A stretch of 64,000 nt of DNA from Planctomycetota bacterium (GTDB lineage Bacteria > Planctomycetota > Phycisphaerae > Phycisphaerales > SM1A02), in the NCBI GenBank assembly GCA_014381555.1, contig JACNLO010000049.1, positions 1-64,000 on the forward strand, given 5' to 3'. The notes under the pieces were generated by a model. That model was given only the letters and a program-made list of their open reading frames with translations. It did no database searches and was not told the origin of the DNA. Positions 35,576 to 43,988 of the stretch are shown piece after piece. Every line of letters starts with the position of its first letter. The first letter of the stretch is position 1. Made by a program: the position numbers and the translations under genes.

Positions 35576-36757
35576 TTAGATGTCGTGCGATGCTCGAAAG
35601 AGGGTTAAACATGCTGTATGACCGTGTAAAAACGATCGCCCACCAATTGGGCCAATTTCTCCCGCCGCAAAAAACCCTGCAATTGGAATTTTCCCTATTC
35701 GATTTCGAATAATCGTAAGGTCGTGGTCATCTTCGTGAAACAAACTTCTCCCCCTTCCGTTACATGTCACGAGGATGCCTGCAAGTGGTTGTTCATCAAG
35801 TTGTTGAGAGTCAAGTAAAAGCTGTAAATCTTCTACAGCAGTTTGAGCATCACGAACGTGAAACTGTACTGTTTTTCCAAGTCTGTAAAACTCACCTGCA
35901 GCAATTCCCTTTCGTTTTCTGTCAATACCGAGAATAGACCTAACCAAGAAGTCTCCACGACCAAAATGGTCTTTGTGTTCATCGATAACACCTCCAAGCA
36001 ATAGGCCGCCCTCGAGCAACTCTCTTTCGTGCTGGGTTGCGTTCTTGGCGAGTTCGTGCAGAACGTACAGAGCGGGCTTACCACCAAGCTCAAGCACAAC
36101 GTTGCCTTCAACCTTTGTAACCCGGTGATGTTCACCAATTGGCCTGCACCCTTGACTCACAACACATTCAATGTCAATTGGCCCAGAAATGGTGATTCCT
36201 ATTCCACCACTACGCATTCCTTGATTATCTAAAAACAGTCTATTGTGTGTTGCCTGTGATGCACCAGATGCCATTCCACCAATAATCGGAAGAGCCCTGC
36301 CGTCTCCCCTGCTGTTGACAAGTGCTGGTAGCAATCTTGTAATCGGAGTCGAAAACGGGTCAGCAAAGAAAAACACTGCCTTTGTATCATCCTGCAAACC
36401 TATCCAATCAGGAATTTCATCTGGGCGAGAGATAGGCACAGGTTTTTTCGGACTCGTTGTCCAAGGTGTAATCGTCACCCCTGGCATGTGCATTGCTATT
36501 GCTGATAACCCAGAAACACCCTCGAGTTCTAAATCACATCCAACCACAGACTCTGCTGTTACACCGACAATCGTCTTAGGGGCGAGTGTTGTCCTTATAT
36601 CTGCAACTGCTTCTGCAAAAGATTCTCGATGATGAAAGCTCGCAAATACAAGCACAAGGTCGGATGGTCCGGCCATTGCTTTTTCTAGCAAGGCTGCTAC
36701 CTCGATAGCTGCGGTGCGGGTATCAAGGTGCTCACTAATTGCTGCAGCACTACGCAA
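35576..36757 (-). CDS. FIST N/FIST C domain sensor-like protein
   Basis: A 393-residue protein consisting of FIST N (DLVLVFASFHHRESFAEAVA, IVGVTAESVVGCDLELEG) and FIST C (YRLGKTVQFHVRDAQTAVED, GILVTCNGRGRSLF, PIAGFFAAGEIGPIGGRSFL). FIST domains are proposed to bind small ligands such as amino acids and are usually fused to signalling modules; here no output domain is attached. The apparent start is TTG 36757, 5 bp after the aminotransferase stop, without a clear Shine-Dalgarno site, so the start is uncertain. The context suggests a link with lysine metabolism, which is inference. Confidence 0.85.
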   Translation of the reverse strand: MRSAAAISEHLDTRTAAIEVAALLEKAMAGPSDLVLVFASFHHRESFAEAVADIRTTLAPKTIVGVTAESVVGCDLELEGVSGLSAIAMHMPGVTITPWTTSPKKPVPISRPDEIPDWIGLQDDTKAVFFFADPFSTPITRLLPALVNSRGDGRALPIIGGMASGASQATHNRLFLDNQGMRSGGIGITISGPIDIECVVSQGCRPIGEHHRVTKVEGNVVLELGGKPALYVLHELAKNATQHERELLEGGLLLGGVIDEHKDHFGRGDFLVRSILGIDRKRKGIAAGEFYRLGKTVQFHVRDAQTAVEDLQLLLDSQQLDEQPLAGILVTCNGRGRSLFHEDDHDLTIIRNRIGKIPIAGFFAAGEIGPIGGRSFLHGHTACLTLFRASHDI

Positions 36758-36762
36758 CGGTT

Positions 36763-38091
36763 TTACACTATCGCTACCATTGCATTTACTGCAATTCGAG
36801 TTCTGCTAAGTAGTTCGTCAGCATCTGGAATAGTCATAACAAGAGGTAGCCGGAAACGTACCGAACGTGTTCCACAAGGCAATGCTATTACCAACGCATC
36901 CATGAATGCGCTTAACATTTTCGCTCGATGTTCTGGTGTTTGGAGAGTAAAGGCAATCAAAGAGCCCTTTCCTCGAACACTATCAAACACTCCTGACTCC
37001 GTTGCTATTTCGCGTAAACCGGAGACCACATATTCACCAACAGTTGTTACAAGGTCAGCGATATTATCGCGTTCAATTATGTTAATAAATTGCATGCAAC
37101 GAACCATATCAACCAAATTGCCACCCCACGTTGAGTTAATTCGGCTAGATTTATGAAACACATTGTCTGCAACTTCGTCAACTCGTTCGCTCGCATAAAT
37201 ACCACACGTTTGTGTTTTTTTTCCAAAGCACACCACGTCTGGTCGAACCGTTGTGTGTTGCCAGAACCATGGTTTTCCAGAACCATAAAAACCTGTTTGA
37301 ACTTCATCAAAAATTAATAATGCTTCTCTTTCATTTGCGTATGTCCGAAGTTTTTCTAGGAACTCGTTACGAAAATGATTGTCGCCACCCTCGCCCTGCA
37401 TTGGCTCAATAATAATTGCTGCAATGCGGTTTGAGTGTTCTTCAAATGCACATTCAATTTCAGCACATGCTTGTGCTTCAGCAGCTTCAATATCGTTGCA
37501 AATATTTCCCTCGAGATCAAACTCGCAAAATGGGTTCGTCACTCGTGGCCAATTAAATTTTGGAAAAAGCCCAACCTTGTCTAGAAGTGTGTTTGTTAAA
37601 CTCATGGTGTACCCGCTTCGACCATGGAATGCCTGCTTAAAATGCAAAATCACGAGGTCGTTTACATCATCATGGAAATTTGTTCTTCCAAGTTTTCGTG
37701 CTTTCCAGTCAAAGGCGGTTTTTAATGCGTTTTCAACTGCAAGTGCTCCACCTGAAACCCAAAAATGGTGTGGGAAACCTTCTGGGGTTACCCTTGAACC
37801 AAAGGCATCAACAAATTCAGCAAGTTCGGTTGTATACAAATCAGAATTCGCAATCTTGTTGCGTGATGCTTTTAATATTTCTTCACTAAATTTATCTTCC
37901 ATTAACTCGGGGTGATTAAAGCCAAGTGGGCATGATGCAAAACATGTAAATGCATCTAGGTAATCGTTACCACTCACCGAATCATGAATCCATACGGTAT
38001 GTGATTTGTCAAGATCCACTACAAAGTTGTAGCCATCGACAAGCTGATATTTACTAAGAACGGAATGTACGTCTTTGGGTGGTATGGTCAT
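36763..38091 (-). CDS. lat: L-lysine 6-transaminase
   Basis: A 442-residue class III, PLP-dependent aminotransferase of the LAT type, which moves the epsilon-amino group of lysine to 2-oxoglutarate. Features are DVHSVLSKYQLVDGYNFVVD, FTCFASCPLGFNHP, HHFWVSGGALAVENALKTAF, LLIFDEVQTGFYGSGKPWFW and the PLP-Lys region VVCFGKKTQTCGIYA. The ORF extends 22 codons further, but ATG 38091 has GAAAGG about 9 nt upstream and matches the family start. It is followed at 5 bp by the FIST gene. LAT is known from actinobacterial beta-lactam clusters and as a stress or lysine-degradation enzyme elsewhere. Confidence 0.9.
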   Translation of the reverse strand: MTIPPKDVHSVLSKYQLVDGYNFVVDLDKSHTVWIHDSVSGNDYLDAFTCFASCPLGFNHPELMEDKFSEEILKASRNKIANSDLYTTELAEFVDAFGSRVTPEGFPHHFWVSGGALAVENALKTAFDWKARKLGRTNFHDDVNDLVILHFKQAFHGRSGYTMSLTNTLLDKVGLFPKFNWPRVTNPFCEFDLEGNICNDIEAAEAQACAEIECAFEEHSNRIAAIIIEPMQGEGGDNHFRNEFLEKLRTYANEREALLIFDEVQTGFYGSGKPWFWQHTTVRPDVVCFGKKTQTCGIYASERVDEVADNVFHKSSRINSTWGGNLVDMVRCMQFINIIERDNIADLVTTVGEYVVSGLREIATESGVFDSVRGKGSLIAFTLQTPEHRAKMLSAFMDALVIALPCGTRSVRFRLPLVMTIPDADELLSRTRIAVNAMVAIV

Positions 38092-38369
38092 GCGAGTTGC
38101 CTTTCTAATAATTGATTCATGATACCAAGACTTCTGCTCATAGAAAGATGCCCACATTCATGTTAAACCGCGTTCAATTTCTATAAAACAACAATTTTGT
38201 TGCCAGAAAACGAAGTTTTTGCACTAGAAATTGAAACTGTGCCCATTTGAACTTGACGGGTGGGCGTAAAACAAAGAAACTGTGCTTTCATTGAATGGGC
38301 TATTTGTTGCCCAACGGTCTGTACCGCCTTCAGCCACAAAGCTGAATGCGATTATTGGAGAAATTCCCC

Positions 38370-39746
38370 ATGGCTATTCGTAGCGGCGCTGGTACTGGTG
38401 TCATAGTTTCCTTAGTTGTTTTTGTCTTGGCAACCGTGTTCCTACTTGTCTTAAGCATTGTTTTTTATGCTAACAATCGAGAGCAGGTGGACTCTGTAAC
38501 CCAAGCAGAGGATTCACTTAAAGTCTTTGCTCGCACCTCGGAGCGTGGTAATGATTCTGTTCAGACAATTGTATCCCTTGCAGAAGATTCTAATCAGTCT
38601 GTCGTTGGATATCTAAATGATCAGATCGAACAACGGAATATATTACTCACGGGAAATCCATCCGAAACCATCGAACAAATTAACGCGGATTTTTCAAAAA
38701 TAGTTTCTTCAAGTAGCCCACTTGCCATAACTGTGTCTAGTTTGCAAAGCCAAATAAAATCACGACAACAAGAATTAGATGCTCGAGTTGAAGAATTAGC
38801 GAGTGCTCATGAATCAATCCAGTCACTGCAAGACCAACTTGAACAACAAACTCAAAGTCAAGAAGCAGAAGTTCAACTCGTAAAGGACCAGTGGAAAGAG
38901 GTACAAGATGGTTCAATTGAATTAAGCGCACAATCCGATGATTTGTTTGATAGCAGAGATGAAAGACTCGATTCGGTTAGGGAGGAATATGTAAATCGAA
39001 TTGAAGATTTAGAAGAGTCTGTTGATGAATTGCGTTCAGAAAAGGCTCAACTTATAAGTACAATTGATGATTTGCGCAGCAAGGTTAATTCAAGCCGCAT
39101 GAATTCAATTGATCCATCCCTCTTGATTGACGGCACAGTTCTTGAAGTTGGTTCCGGAAACGAAATCTTTATTGATCGAGGAGAAAAAGATCATATCGTT
39201 CTAGGGATGAAGTTTGATGTATATGATGGAGCATCTCAACTTCTAACAGATGAAAACAATACGCTACCTCGTGGAAAAGCGTCCATTGAAATCGTAAAAG
39301 TTGGGGCAACTACTTCTACAGCAAAAATAACAAGATCAACTCCAAGCCAGCCAATCGTTCGAAACAACATCATTGTAAACCCCGTGTATGACCCTAATTA
39401 CAAGTTCTCATTTATCGTTCACGGCTTCTTTGATGTCGATGGAGATGGCAAACCAGAACCAAACAATTCTTTTATCAAAGATCAAATATTGCGTTGGGGT
39501 GGACTTGTTATTGATGATGATGGAATAATTCCCGGAGACCTAGATTTCTTAGTGCTAGGCGTTTCTCCTAGAAAACCTACACACGAACCGGGAAGAGGTG
39601 CCTCGCATGCAATGATGGATGCGTATGCCGAACAACAAAAAGCTTATGAAGATTATGAATCCCTTTACGAACAAGCAAAAGCTGCTCAAGTTCCTATTTT
39701 GACTGCAAACCGTTTGGATGTGGTCACGGGACAACACAAAAGATAA
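38370..39746 (+). CDS. Membrane-anchored coiled-coil protein
   Basis: A 458-residue protein with one membrane helix near the N-terminus (VIVSLVVFVLATVFLLVLSI). A long coiled coil runs ~110-250 (QELDARVEELASAHESIQSL, EDLEESVDELRSEKAQLIST). The C-terminal ~200 residues form a beta-rich domain starting DGTVLEVGSGNEIFIDRGEK, reminiscent of FlgT-C-type domains. Its function is unknown; this organisation is common in planctomycetes. The ORF begins at ATG 38346, but ATG 38370 has TTGGAG 10 nt upstream and gives a standard N-in anchor. It may organise the envelope. Confidence 0.75.
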   Translation: MAIRSGAGTGVIVSLVVFVLATVFLLVLSIVFYANNREQVDSVTQAEDSLKVFARTSERGNDSVQTIVSLAEDSNQSVVGYLNDQIEQRNILLTGNPSETIEQINADFSKIVSSSSPLAITVSSLQSQIKSRQQELDARVEELASAHESIQSLQDQLEQQTQSQEAEVQLVKDQWKEVQDGSIELSAQSDDLFDSRDERLDSVREEYVNRIEDLEESVDELRSEKAQLISTIDDLRSKVNSSRMNSIDPSLLIDGTVLEVGSGNEIFIDRGEKDHIVLGMKFDVYDGASQLLTDENNTLPRGKASIEIVKVGATTSTAKITRSTPSQPIVRNNIIVNPVYDPNYKFSFIVHGFFDVDGDGKPEPNNSFIKDQILRWGGLVIDDDGIIPGDLDFLVLGVSPRKPTHEPGRGASHAMMDAYAEQQKAYEDYESLYEQAKAAQVPILTANRLDVVTGQHKR

Positions 39747-39773
39747 TCTATTCAGATCGCTACTCGTCACGAG

Positions 39774-40790
39774 ATGGCACAACAGCAATCCAACCTTATA
39801 TCTTGGTCGCAGTATCTCCCTCTTAGAGCACTGGCCGTTCTTATTGGCTGTGTACCAATAGATATTAATATGCAATCAAGCAAAGTAATCGGGGACTTGT
39901 TTTTTCGCCTTAGCAAAAAAAGAAGACACAGGGCGATTGAAAATATTAGCACAAGTTTTCCAGAACTCACGCATGAAGAAGCTCGAGCGCTTGCAAGGAA
40001 ATCCATGGAACATTTGTTCCAATTATTTGTTGCTGAAGGCGTACAAATGCCCTCGCTTATCACCCCAACATCGTGGCACAAATACATTGAGTTTAAAAAT
40101 GTAGAACAAATTACTGCTCGACTCACACAAAATAAACCTACGATTTTTATTACTGGGCATTGTGGTAATTGGGAGTTGCTCGGATACGCTCTGTCTGTTC
40201 TGGGATATCCAATCGCTGCATTAGCCAGACCTCTTGACAATCCACTCATAAATAATTGGGTTTTGAGCATCAGAGAGAGGTTTGGTCTACAGATTGTCAC
40301 AAAATTCGGAGGCGTCTCGGTACTTCAAGAACTAATCAAACAAAACAAAAGTGTTGGATTTATTGCTGATCAAAACGCTGGGGACAGGGGGATGTTTGTA
40401 CCGTTCTTTGGACGACTTGCCTCAACATACAAGTCTATTGGTCTGCTCGCTATGAAGTACGAGTTACCAATCGCTGCGGTGCATGCAAAACGGATCGATG
40501 GGCGATTTAAGTATGAAATTTCAGTAACAGACTTTATTGAACCAGATGATTGGAACAACCAACCAGACCCCCTGTATTACATCACAGCTCGTTACAACAA
40601 AGCGATTGAACAGATGGTTATTAACGCTCCAGAACAATATCTTTGGCTACATAGGAGGTGGAAAAGTAGACCAAAATTTGAAACTAATAACCTTCCAATG
40701 CCCAAAAAACTCATACAGCAAATCGAATCTTTGCCATGGATGACGAATCAAGAGGTCGCCAATCTCACTGAGTGCTACAATTTGTCCTAA
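39774..40790 (+). CDS. LpxL/HtrB-like lipid A acyltransferase
   Basis: A 338-residue member of the lysophospholipid/lipid A acyltransferase family. The HX4E catalytic motif is in ITGHCGNWELLGYAL, followed by FIADQNAGDRGMFVPFFGRL and APEQYLWLHRRWKSRP. The N-terminus has one hydrophobic segment (~15-35). Enzymes of this type add secondary acyl chains to lipid A. With lpxI in the same window this supports lipid A synthesis in this organism. It is followed after 2 bp by the response regulator gene. Confidence 0.88.
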   Translation: MAQQQSNLISWSQYLPLRALAVLIGCVPIDINMQSSKVIGDLFFRLSKKRRHRAIENISTSFPELTHEEARALARKSMEHLFQLFVAEGVQMPSLITPTSWHKYIEFKNVEQITARLTQNKPTIFITGHCGNWELLGYALSVLGYPIAALARPLDNPLINNWVLSIRERFGLQIVTKFGGVSVLQELIKQNKSVGFIADQNAGDRGMFVPFFGRLASTYKSIGLLAMKYELPIAAVHAKRIDGRFKYEISVTDFIEPDDWNNQPDPLYYITARYNKAIEQMVINAPEQYLWLHRRWKSRPKFETNNLPMPKKLIQQIESLPWMTNQEVANLTECYNLS

Positions 40791-40792
40791 CC

Positions 40793-41182
40793 ATGCAACG
40801 ATTAGACGGTTATTCCATTTTGATTGTCGACGATGATATTGACATTCTTGAGTCATTTGAACTTGCCATGCGCGCAGAAGGTGCAAAAACCGCAAAAGCA
40901 ACTGACGGAACCGAAGCCATCTCTCGTTCTTATGAAGAAATGCCTGATGCCATTATTTTAGACATGATGCTTCCCAAGCGGTCAGGATTTCTCGTTCTTG
41001 AAGAACTTCAAAACATGGATTCTCCACCCATGGTTATCATGGTGACTGCAAATGAAGGTAAACGACACATGGCATATGCAAAATCATTAGGTGTTGCTGC
41101 ATACCTTATGAAGCCGGTTAGTCTCGATCGTTTAATTGAAACGGTATCTTCTGTACTTAAAGATTCGAGCAAAATTTCATGA
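40793..41182 (+). CDS. Single-domain response regulator (CheY-like)
   Basis: A 129-residue receiver domain with no output domain. It contains the acidic pair in LIVDDDIDILESFE, the phospho-acceptor Asp in IILDMMLPKRSGF, the Thr in IMVTANEG and the Lys in AYLMKPVS. It would be phosphorylated by an unlinked histidine kinase; none is in the window. The ORF can start at a GTG at 40772 within lpxL, but the ATG at 40793 is preferred. Its stop overlaps the next gene by 4 bp, which suggests that gene encodes a functional partner. Confidence 0.92.
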   Translation: MQRLDGYSILIVDDDIDILESFELAMRAEGAKTAKATDGTEAISRSYEEMPDAIILDMMLPKRSGFLVLEELQNMDSPPMVIMVTANEGKRHMAYAKSLGVAAYLMKPVSLDRLIETVSSVLKDSSKIS

Positions 41183-41484
41183 GTAAACAATTCGTTATTC
41201 AGTCTCGTACCGGGAATGACGATGGCACCAGGGTCCCTCTTGGAAATCGTCAAGAAATTGTAGATTCACTCGGAAAGTTTAATACTGCTGCCGAGATCCC
41301 TGGTGGAAATGTGCTTTGGGGTCCAGGTATTAGAATTGAACTTCCACCAGACGAAGGTGAAATTCAACAAATGCTGCTATTCATCGTTGAGGATGAGATT
41401 GCTTGGCTACCGATTGTTCGACTTGCTAAACAATTTGACTGGTCTGTCATGGATATTGAAACAGGACGGGAACTTCAGCCGTAA
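41179..41484 (+). CDS. Conserved-looking hypothetical protein
   Basis: A 101-residue soluble protein of unknown function. It has a Gly/Pro-rich middle (EIPGGNVLWGPGIRIELPPDE) and a C-terminal alpha/beta part (LLFIVEDEIAWLPIVRLAKQ). It has no cysteines and no signal. The ATG overlaps the response regulator stop by 4 bp. Translational coupling makes it a candidate partner or output of that receiver. Confidence 0.65.
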   Translation: MSKQFVIQSRTGNDDGTRVPLGNRQEIVDSLGKFNTAAEIPGGNVLWGPGIRIELPPDEGEIQQMLLFIVEDEIAWLPIVRLAKQFDWSVMDIETGRELQP

Positions 41485-41485
41485 C

Positions 41486-41893
41486 CTATCGCTCCATTGT
41501 GCTAAGTGCAAGGAGCACTTCTTGCATCGGAGCGTCAAACCTTTGTGGACCGTGATTAAAACATACATACTCCACACCTTGCCCTGCCAAAGCCATTACG
41601 TACATTGATGCCGCATTCGTAGGTAGACCAAGGATTCGGAATTCTTCGTCATTTTCAAATAGTGCACTAGCAGTTTGAACTGCGAGCTCATAATTTGTAA
41701 ATACCATTGCCGTAGGTGCATCTTGTTCAAAAACAATCCAAGGAATTGGACATTTTTTACGCCCACATTGCACAAAATATATAGTTGGCATTGCATTGAT
41801 GTAATCCCAAACAAGTTGCCTCGCTTGCTGCGTTCTAGTGCGTGAGAAGTGCTGTACCGTTTGATTAAAAGTTTTGTTGTGTATCTTGACCAT
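41486..41893 (-). CDS. Hypothetical protein
   Basis: A 135-residue protein of unknown function with alternating hydrophobic strands and helices (PTIYFVQCGRKKCPIPWIVF, PTAMVFTNYELAVQTASALF, ASMYVMALAGQGVEYVCFNH). The layout is vaguely SseB-like but not enough to call. AGGAG 6 nt before the ATG at 41893 is a strong ribosome-binding site, which supports a real gene. It converges with the 101-residue unknown gene, with 1 bp between stops. Its upstream region holds the C-rich repeat. Confidence 0.7.
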   Translation of the reverse strand: MVKIHNKTFNQTVQHFSRTRTQQARQLVWDYINAMPTIYFVQCGRKKCPIPWIVFEQDAPTAMVFTNYELAVQTASALFENDEEFRILGLPTNAASMYVMALAGQGVEYVCFNHGPQRFDAPMQEVLLALSTMER

Positions 41894-41961
41894 CTAGGGC
41901 TCCTGCCGTTTGTCTCGCTAACCATCCAAGCCAACGTTCTTTTGAAACAACTCAAAAGAAA

Positions 41962-42007
41962 ACCCCGAACCCCCGAACCCCCGAACCCCCGAACCCCGAA
42001 CCCCGAG
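41962..42007. repeat. C-rich tandem repeat, G-quadruplex candidate
   Basis: Six C-tracts of 4-5 bases separated by GAA (C runs at 41963, 41970, 41978, 41986, 41994 and 42001) form a 7-8 bp tandem repeat, unit CCCCGAA(C). The minus strand therefore has six G4-G5 tracts with TTC loops, enough for a very stable G-quadruplex. It lies in the 235-bp gap between oppD and the 135-residue unknown gene. The G-rich strand is the sense strand of both genes. Confidence 0.9.
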
Positions 42008-42128
42008 CCACCGAACTCTCACACCGAAGTCCAAGACCCAACCATTCAATCTAGTTACGCTCGTACAATCAATACGAAAGTGGATTTCTTTCGGTTCTAA
42101 GACGTTTTTTGTTTTTTTGCTGAGCGCG

Positions 42129-42935
42129 TTATTCCACAGGCACTGTCATTAGACGCTTCTTCCGCCTATCGATGGATGGTTGGCAAGCAAGCAACGCTCT
42201 TGTGTATTCATTCTTGGGCTCATGCAGTACCTGATGAGCATTACCGGATTCAACAAGATTGCCAGACCTCATCACGGAAATATCATCCGCTATTGACCCA
42301 ACTAATCTCAAATCATGCGTGATAAATAGCATGCTCATCTCGCGACGTTGTTTTGCTTCAAAAAGTAGTTTCATTATTTGCCTAGATGTTGTTGCATCTA
42401 GTGCTGTTGTTGGCTCATCGGCAATTAGAAGTGAAGGAGTGTTTGCTAACGCCATGGCAATCATGGCTCGCTGTCGCATCCCTCCTGAGAATTCATGCGG
42501 ATACGAGTGAATGCGATCCCCCGCTATCCCAACTTCGTGCAACATCTGTGTAGATTTGTTTCTTATACCTTTACGAGAGATGTGTTGATGCAATCGAATA
42601 ACTTCTTCTATTTGCTCTCCTATGGTAAACACTGGGTTTAAGGAAGTCATCGGTTCTTGAAATATCATCGAAATTTTCTTCCCTCGAATTAAACGTAACT
42701 TTTGTTCCGTCAACGAAAGGAGCTGGTTGTTTTCAAATTTAATAGTACCTGTAACTGTTGCAGTTTTTGGTAGTAGTCCAAGGACAGACATCGCAGTCAC
42801 ACTTTTTCCGCTACCAGACTCACCAACAATTGCTGTTGTCTTTCCTTTTTTTACTTGAATACAAATAGTATTCACAGCACGCTTACCGCTGAATGAAACA
42901 CTTACGTCTTTAATATTTAGGTGCGTGTCTGTCAT
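42129..42935 (-). CDS. Peptide/nickel-type ABC transporter ATPase (OppD-like)
   Basis: A 268-residue ATPase: Walker A AIVGESGSGKSVTAMSVLGL, Q-loop ISMIFQEPMTSLNPVFTIGE, signature HEFSGGMRQRAMIAMAL, Walker B LLIADEPTTALD and switch FITHDLRLVG. This is the OppD/DppD type, but it ends shortly after the core and lacks the C-terminal oligopeptide-transporter extension with its usual metal-binding cysteines. It overlaps the permease gene by 4 bp. No OppF, OppB or binding protein is adjacent. Confidence 0.9.
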   Translation of the reverse strand: MTDTHLNIKDVSVSFSGKRAVNTICIQVKKGKTTAIVGESGSGKSVTAMSVLGLLPKTATVTGTIKFENNQLLSLTEQKLRLIRGKKISMIFQEPMTSLNPVFTIGEQIEEVIRLHQHISRKGIRNKSTQMLHEVGIAGDRIHSYPHEFSGGMRQRAMIAMALANTPSLLIADEPTTALDATTSRQIMKLLFEAKQRREMSMLFITHDLRLVGSIADDISVMRSGNLVESGNAHQVLHEPKNEYTRALLACQPSIDRRKKRLMTVPVE

Positions 42936-43897
42936 GAGTTCACCATAGTTGCTGGGTCAACCCTGCGAAGAAGTCGTTGCCCAACCCAATTCATCACAAC
43001 GAGCGTTGTCGCAATACAAAGACAGGGCCAAAGCAAAAGCCACCATCGGGAATGAACTGGGTTTAATTGACTTAAACCGTCTGACGCTAAATTGCCCCAA
43101 CTTGGTAACGGTTCTCTTATTCCTATTCCTAGAAAACTTAAAAAGGCTTCAGAAAGAATTGCTGTTGGTACAGTTAATGTTGCATACACAACGATCGTCG
43201 CCAATAGTGGTGGAAGAAGATGGTGTGTAAATGTGCGAACAGGTCCAACTCCAGTCACCCTACATGCTTCCATGGATGGGCGGGCTTTGAGACTACGTAC
43301 CTGTCCACGAATTACCCTCGACACCGTCAACCAACTCACCATGCCTATCGCTGTAAGAAGGCCAACAACTTGTACAATTTCTTTGGTAGAGTGAGAAATG
43401 TTTTGGTTTTGACTCACAATACTATTCGCCGCAACAGTGATAAGGACTACGAGCATTATTGAAGGTAACCCGTACAAAACATCAACCATCCTCATCATGA
43501 TTGCATCTACCGTTCCTCCACGGAGACCTGCTATTGTTCCCCATATTGTTCCCACAAACACTGCAATACAAGCCGCAACCAATCCCACCGCAATGCTTAT
43601 TGCACCACCCACGACACATCTTGATAACACATCTCTTCCTAGTTGATCTGTCCCGAACCATGAATACCATTCCCCACCTTTTTTAAGAGTTATTACTTGG
43701 TTCTCTTGACTTTCAGAATGAATCCACCACGACGGAGGAAGCAACGCCGCTTGCACATTTGTTCGTTCAAAACGACGACCATTTACTGATTCTGAACTTG
43801 CCCACAAAAAAAGAATGATGTAGAACATGGCAAATGCAATGCAAATCACTTTTATATTCGCAATAGTCCTGATACTCTTTTTCACCATTGTGTACAT
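42932..43897 (-). CDS. Peptide/nickel-type ABC transporter permease (OppC-like)
   Basis: A 321-residue permease of the DppC/OppC type. It has an N-terminal helix (~15-35), then a periplasmic part that includes WYSWFGTDQLGRDVLSRCVVGG, followed by five helices and the EAA-type coupling loop SLKARPSMEACRVTGVGPVR. The last conserved part is LSFLGIGIREPLPSWGNLAS. A second in-frame ATG at 43888 is possible. OppC normally pairs with OppB; no OppB lies next to it, so the set is incomplete here. Confidence 0.9.
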   Translation of the reverse strand: MYTMVKKSIRTIANIKVICIAFAMFYIILFLWASSESVNGRRFERTNVQAALLPPSWWIHSESQENQVITLKKGGEWYSWFGTDQLGRDVLSRCVVGGAISIAVGLVAACIAVFVGTIWGTIAGLRGGTVDAIMMRMVDVLYGLPSIMLVVLITVAANSIVSQNQNISHSTKEIVQVVGLLTAIGMVSWLTVSRVIRGQVRSLKARPSMEACRVTGVGPVRTFTHHLLPPLLATIVVYATLTVPTAILSEAFLSFLGIGIREPLPSWGNLASDGLSQLNPVHSRWWLLLWPCLCIATTLVVMNWVGQRLLRRVDPATMVNS

Positions 43898-43988
43898 GGT
43901 AGAAAGATTGAGTAAACATGGTTTGTTAGACGTAAAAGACCCAGAAGTTTGGTGGTAATTGCACCACCGAAATCATAAAACCCAAAGT

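Noticed and set aside
41962-42007. CRISPR-like repeat array
   Set aside because: The unit is only 7-8 bp with no unique spacers and no cas genes are present; it is a simple tandem repeat.
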